The notes below the pieces were generated by a model. That model searched no databases, had not been told where the DNA came from, and was given only the letters and a program-made list of their open reading frames with translations. A stretch of DNA of 64,000 bases. Source: Kiritimatiellales bacterium. Lineage in GTDB: Bacteria > Verrucomicrobiota > Kiritimatiellia > Kiritimatiellales > Tichowtungiaceae. Numbering within the stretch: the first letter of the stretch is position 1; each line of letters opens with the position of its first letter. Below are positions 60,898 through 64,000 of this stretch, in pieces. The position numbers and the translations under genes were made by a program. The stretch is from positions 124,001 to 188,000 of the forward strand of contig JBBADV010000001.1 in assembly GCA_041656295.1 (NCBI GenBank), read 5' to 3'.

Positions 60898-60917
60898 ACG
60901 CGACGTCCCTGTCGCGT
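60898..60917. repeat. Hairpin ACGCGAC/GTCGCGT in the lpxK-gmhB gap
   Basis: A 7-bp stem with loop GTCCCT inside a repeat-rich gap (60838-61013) that also contains CCGCGAATGAACGCGAAT and AACTCTGAACTCCGAACTG. It resembles the hairpin inside the MITE-like element. Confidence 0.6.
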
Positions 60918-61013
60918 ACGCGTATGCATGGCGAAATAAACATAAAGTGGAGCTTCCGTAAAAAACAGTTATTCGAAATTTTCGAACAACTCTGAACTCC
61001 GAACTGAAAAACC

Positions 61014-61529
61014 GTGAACTCTAGGCATAAAGCATTTTTCTTCGATCGCGACGGCGTGATTAATTACGACGACGGATATACGTCCCGGATTGAAGATTTC
61101 ATCTTTGTTGATGGAATTTTTGATGTGATGCGTACACTCGCCGCAAAAGGCTATCTGCTGATTATTATAACGAACCAGTCCGGCATCGGGCGCAATTATT
61201 ATACCGAAGAGGATTTTAAAAAACTCAACGCCTGGATGCTGCGCCGGTTTGAAGCAGAGCAGGTGAAAATTTCCGGTGTTTATTACTGTCCGCACAGCCC
61301 GGAAGCCAATTGTGACTGCCGGAAACCGGCGCCAGGCATGTTGTTACAGGCGATTCACGAACACTCAGTTGCGCCGGAATGTTCATGGATGATCGGCGAC
61401 AAGGAGAGCGACATGCGCGCCGCCGGGGCTGCGGGCATTCCGAATCGTGTATTGATCGGCGCGGCGGAATCTGTGCATAATACGCACAAAATTTTAAATA
61501 TCAAAGAACTGCTGAACCTGCCGGTATGA
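61014..61529 (+). CDS. gmhB: D-glycero-beta-D-manno-heptose 1,7-bisphosphate phosphatase GmhB
   Basis: The 171-residue HAD phosphatase has nucleophile motif FFFDRDGVINYDDGY, motif II ITNQSGIGRNYY, zinc-loop cysteines (YYCPHSPEANCDCRKPAPGM) and motif IV MIGDKESDMRAA. It removes the 1- or 7-phosphate in ADP-heptose synthesis. The start is GTG at 61014, which lies inside a GAACTC-type repeat; no ATG with an RBS is available before the DRD motif. It overlaps rfaE2 by 4 bp. Confidence 0.93.
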   Translation: MNSRHKAFFFDRDGVINYDDGYTSRIEDFIFVDGIFDVMRTLAAKGYLLIIITNQSGIGRNYYTEEDFKKLNAWMLRRFEAEQVKISGVYYCPHSPEANCDCRKPAPGMLLQAIHEHSVAPECSWMIGDKESDMRAAGAAGIPNRVLIGAAESVHNTHKILNIKELLNLPV

Positions 61530-62020
61530 GAGATTATAAAGCCAAAATTCTGTCGCGCGACGAAATGGCTGCCGAACGCGCACGGTTGAAAGCCGCCGGG
61601 AAAACGGTGGTGTTCACCAACGGCTGTTTTGATATTCTGCACTGCGGTCACGTCTCCTATTTAAACTTCGCGCGTGCGCAGGGTGATGTGCTGATTCTCG
61701 GCATGAATTCTGATGCGTCGGTAAAGCGGAATAAAGGGGACGGCCGGCCGGTGAACTGCGGGCAGGATCGCGCTGAAGTTCTCGCCGCGCTGGAGTGCAT
61801 TGATTATGTGGTTCCCTTCGATGAAGACGAGCCGGCGGCGCTGATTGAGGCGCTGCTGCCGGATGTTCTCGTGAAAGGTGAAGACTGGGCGCACTACGTC
61901 AGCGGACGCGCCGCTGTGGAGGCTGCCGGCGGAAAGGTTGTTCTCGCCAAAATGGTCGCCGGACGTTCTACTACCGGAACGATTGAGCGGATTTTGAAAA
62001 TTTACGGAGGTCGGCAATGA
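61526..62020 (+). CDS. rfaE2: D-glycero-beta-D-manno-heptose 1-phosphate adenylyltransferase (RfaE domain II)
   Basis: The 164-residue cytidylyltransferase-fold protein has VVFTNGCFDILHCGHVSYLN, GMNSDASVKRNKGDGRPV and GRSTTGTIERI. It forms ADP-heptose from heptose-1-P. In many bacteria it is fused to the kinase as HldE; here the kinase half is a separate gene at 63658. It overlaps gmhB upstream and mntA downstream by ATGA junctions. Confidence 0.94.
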   Translation: MRDYKAKILSRDEMAAERARLKAAGKTVVFTNGCFDILHCGHVSYLNFARAQGDVLILGMNSDASVKRNKGDGRPVNCGQDRAEVLAALECIDYVVPFDEDEPAALIEALLPDVLVKGEDWAHYVSGRAAVEAAGGKVVLAKMVAGRSTTGTIERILKIYGGRQ

Positions 62021-62313
62021 AACTGTCACGCGCTGAAGCCATGACTGTTTTAAAACAGTTCTTTCAGGAAAAAGGCGAAGAATACGGACTTATCGCAATC
62101 GGAATTTTCGGTTCTGTTGCACGCGACGAAGCGAAAGATTCCAGCGACGTTGATGTTGTTGTGCAGATGAAACAACCCAATTTATTCACAATGGCGGGAA
62201 TAAAATTGGATTTGGAAGAACGGTTCCGCCGGCACGTGGACATTATTCAGTACCGCGAACGAATGAATCCGTTTTTAAAGAAACGGATCGAGGAAGATGT
62301 TCATTATGTCTGA
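62017..62313 (+). CDS. MntA-like minimal nucleotidyltransferase antitoxin
   Basis: The 98-residue protein has IGIFGSVARDEAKDSSDVDV, the GS-x10-D-x-D motif of minimal nucleotidyltransferases, and a later HVDIIQYRERMN with the third acid. MntA antitoxins AMPylate the HepT toxin. It overlaps the rfaE2 stop by 4 bp and hepT by up to 17 bp, so it is translationally embedded in the heptose operon. Confidence 0.9.
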   Translation: MKLSRAEAMTVLKQFFQEKGEEYGLIAIGIFGSVARDEAKDSSDVDVVVQMKQPNLFTMAGIKLDLEERFRRHVDIIQYRERMNPFLKKRIEEDVHYV

Positions 62314-62680
62314 AACGCCAGTAGAAATTCTCAGTCAGATTCTTGCGGCGGCGGAACGGATTCTTCTACGTTTTGAGCCGGTGGAGTCATCTGATGATTT
62401 TCTGGAATCAGAAGCCGGCTTAGAAAAGCTGGATGGGATTTGCATGCAATTAATTGCCATCGGAGAAAGTTTAAAAAATCTTGATAAAATTGCGGGGCCT
62501 GAACTTTTGAAATGTTATCCGCAGGTTCATTGGAAAGAAGCTAAAGCGATGCGCGATGTAATAAGCCATCATTATTTTGATCTGAATGGCGAAGCTGTTT
62601 TTGATGTTTGCCGGGCTGATCTTCCGGCAATGATTCCGGTGTTGAAACAGATGATTGAAGATTTGAAAGCAAACAACTAA
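62297..62680 (+). CDS. HepT-like (DUF86) RNase toxin
   Basis: The 127-residue all-helical HEPN protein has the RNase motif R-x4-H-x-Y in RDVISHHYFDLN near residue 95. The preceding KLDGICMQLIAIGESLKNLD is typical of the fold. It is an mRNA interferase counteracted by MntA. ATG 62297 overlaps mntA; an in-frame ATG 9 bp later is also possible. The HldD gene starts 15 bp after it. Confidence 0.9.
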   Translation: MFIMSETPVEILSQILAAAERILLRFEPVESSDDFLESEAGLEKLDGICMQLIAIGESLKNLDKIAGPELLKCYPQVHWKEAKAMRDVISHHYFDLNGEAVFDVCRADLPAMIPVLKQMIEDLKANN

Positions 62681-62695
62681 TAACGAATAACAGTC

Positions 62696-63661
62696 ATGAT
62701 TAAATTTATTGTTACCGGTGGAGCGGGATTTATCGGCAGTCAGCTGGTGCGCGAACTGAATGCGCTCGGGGAAAATGAACTGCTGATCGTCGATGAGCTG
62801 GGCGAAAGCGAAAAGTGGAAAAATCTGGTCGGGCTGGTGTATGAGGATTACATCGACAAGGATGATCTCTTTGATTACCTCGACGGTGTTAAATTAAAAA
62901 ATGTACAGGCGGTGTATCACCTTGGTGCGTGCAGCGCGACAACGGAAACGGACGCCGGCTATCTGGCGTACAATAATTATCATTATACACGCGCGCTGTG
63001 TGAAACCTGTCTGGATGAAAAGATCCGCTTTATTTATGCGTCAAGCGCTGCGACGTACGGCGACGGTACTCTTGGCTATTCGGATGCCGATTCGGCAACG
63101 CCGCAATTCCGCCCGCTGAATATGTACGGCTATTCAAAGCAGATGTTTGATTTGTGGGCGCTGCGCAGCGGCGCGCTGAAATCCATCGCCGGCTTAAAAT
63201 ACTTTAATGTCTATGGTCCCGGTGAAGCGCACAAAGACGATATGCGGTCGGTGGTGCACAAATCGTATGAACAGATTTTAGCGACCGGCAGGGTGCAGCT
63301 CTTTAAATCGCACCGGCCGGACTGCAAAGACGGCGAGCAGGTGCGCGATTTTATTTATGTGAAAGACGCGGTGGATATGACGCTGTGGCTTGGTGCTCAC
63401 GCCGGCGTCAGCGGGCTCTTCAACTGCGGCACCGGTGTGCCGCGCACGTGGATTGATCTGGTGACGGCGGTGTTTCATGCGATGAACATTCCGGTGAATA
63501 TTGAGTTCATTGATATGCCGGCGCATCTGCAGGATAAATATCAATACTACACCTGTGCCGATATGAATAAAATCCGCGCCGCCGGCTATCCGGCGCAGTT
63601 CCATTCCGTTGAGGATGGCGTGCGCGATTACGTTCAGAACTGTTTAATGCAGCAGGTATGA
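62696..63661 (+). CDS. hldD: ADP-L-glycero-D-manno-heptose 6-epimerase HldD
   Basis: The 321-residue extended SDR has an NADP motif (VTGGAGFIGSQLVRELN), substrate motif YHLGACSATTETD, the catalytic pair YASSAATYG and MYGYSKQMFD, and KYFNVYGPGEAHKDDMRSVV. It interconverts ADP-heptose epimers to give the form used for LPS core. Stop overlaps the next gene by 4 bp. Confidence 0.96.
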   Translation: MIKFIVTGGAGFIGSQLVRELNALGENELLIVDELGESEKWKNLVGLVYEDYIDKDDLFDYLDGVKLKNVQAVYHLGACSATTETDAGYLAYNNYHYTRALCETCLDEKIRFIYASSAATYGDGTLGYSDADSATPQFRPLNMYGYSKQMFDLWALRSGALKSIAGLKYFNVYGPGEAHKDDMRSVVHKSYEQILATGRVQLFKSHRPDCKDGEQVRDFIYVKDAVDMTLWLGAHAGVSGLFNCGTGVPRTWIDLVTAVFHAMNIPVNIEFIDMPAHLQDKYQYYTCADMNKIRAAGYPAQFHSVEDGVRDYVQNCLMQQV

Positions 63662-64000
63662 AAAATACCATCCAGCAGATTCTTGAGCGCACGCGCGGCT
63701 GCCGGATTCTGGTTGCCGGCGATATCATGATAGACGTGTACGATTTCTGTTACACCGAGCACAGCCGTCCGTCGCCGGAATCGCCGGAAAAATTTGTATA
63801 TACGGCAAACCGTTCCGAACGGATGCTCGGCGGCGCCGGCAATGTGGCGGCAAATATTTCGTCACTCGGCGCGCAGGCGTGGCTGCTTTCTATTTGCGGC
63901 GACGACGGCAACGCTCTCGAGGCGCGCCGGTTGTGTGAAACTGCCGGTGTGCGGCACAGCCTGTCCACTGACTTCTCGCGACCGACGACGATTAAAACGC
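63658..64000 (+). CDS. rfaE1: D-glycero-beta-D-manno-heptose 7-phosphate kinase (RfaE domain I), cut by window end
   Basis: Starts at ATG 63658, overlapping the hldD stop. The PfkB/ribokinase-type N-terminus reads ILVAGDIMIDVYDFC, then MLGGAGNVAANISSLGAQAW and ICGDDGNALEARRL, as in HldE kinase domains. It makes heptose-1,7-bisphosphate. The remaining ~200 residues lie beyond the window. Its partner adenylyltransferase domain is the separate gene rfaE2. Confidence 0.93.
   Translation, partial: MKNTIQQILERTRGCRILVAGDIMIDVYDFCYTEHSRPSPESPEKFVYTANRSERMLGGAGNVAANISSLGAQAWLLSICGDDGNALEARRLCETAGVRHSLSTDFSRPTTIKT

Overview
The window looks like chromosomal DNA of a Gram-negative bacterium from the PVC group, most probably Kiritimatiellota or a related Verrucomicrobia-like lineage. 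This is inferred from gene content and not from a marker gene. The window has LPS genes (lpxK, a split heptose pathway, waaG/waaP-type genes), a PEP-CTERM protein, a sulfatase, sodium:solute symporters (one fused to a Kelch propeller), and many small hairpins and word-like intergenic repeats. The base composition is moderate and most genes share one codon style rich in 'ccggcg'.

Left part (1-16.3 kb) is a catabolic and regulatory region. It holds a truncated GntR/LacI-type regulator, a Kelch-symporter fusion, a secreted esterase, an XRE-cupin regulator, a dehydrogenase plus symporter pair, a LacI regulator, a propeller-discoidin protein, a PEP-CTERM protein and a sulfatase. An identical 13-mer, GTTAAATCGTTTA, occurs in three intergenic regions here and is probably the LacI-family operator. 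The same region carries a nested insertion: an IS481-type element with 29-bp inverted repeats and a 6-bp target duplication sits inside a decayed IS30-like element. A second IS30 relic and an IS1595 relic lie nearby.

Middle part (16.3-32 kb) is mostly housekeeping: tRNA-Ala, rdgB, mnmG, der, tpx, a tolC-macA-macB efflux operon, and a carbamoyltransferase-SxtJ-DUF5989-SGNH cassette. Two ~355-bp MITE-like copies occur here. One of them has replaced the 5' end of trpF and left it without its catalytic Cys.

Surface-polysaccharide part (32-52 kb) holds several LPS-kinase-fold proteins (two of them lacking the HRD catalytic motif), waaG carrying an in-frame repeat insertion of about 78 residues, waaP, two DUF4143 ATPases preceded by regularly spaced short repeats, and an acyltransferase-glycosyltransferase pair. 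It also holds a six-gene operon, rfbF-rfbG-rfbH-reductase-ThDP enzyme-SDR, with the gene set known for CDP-yersiniose-type branched 3,6-dideoxy sugars. An AbiEi/AbiEii toxin-antitoxin pair and a block of repeated hairpins follow.

Right part (52-64 kb) holds tRNA-Tyr, hom, lysC, nadB, rpoN, an MBL hydrolase, lpxK, and a heptose operon gmhB-rfaE2-[mntA-hepT]-hldD-rfaE1. In that operon a MntA/HepT toxin-antitoxin pair is embedded by start/stop overlaps. The last gene is cut by the window end.
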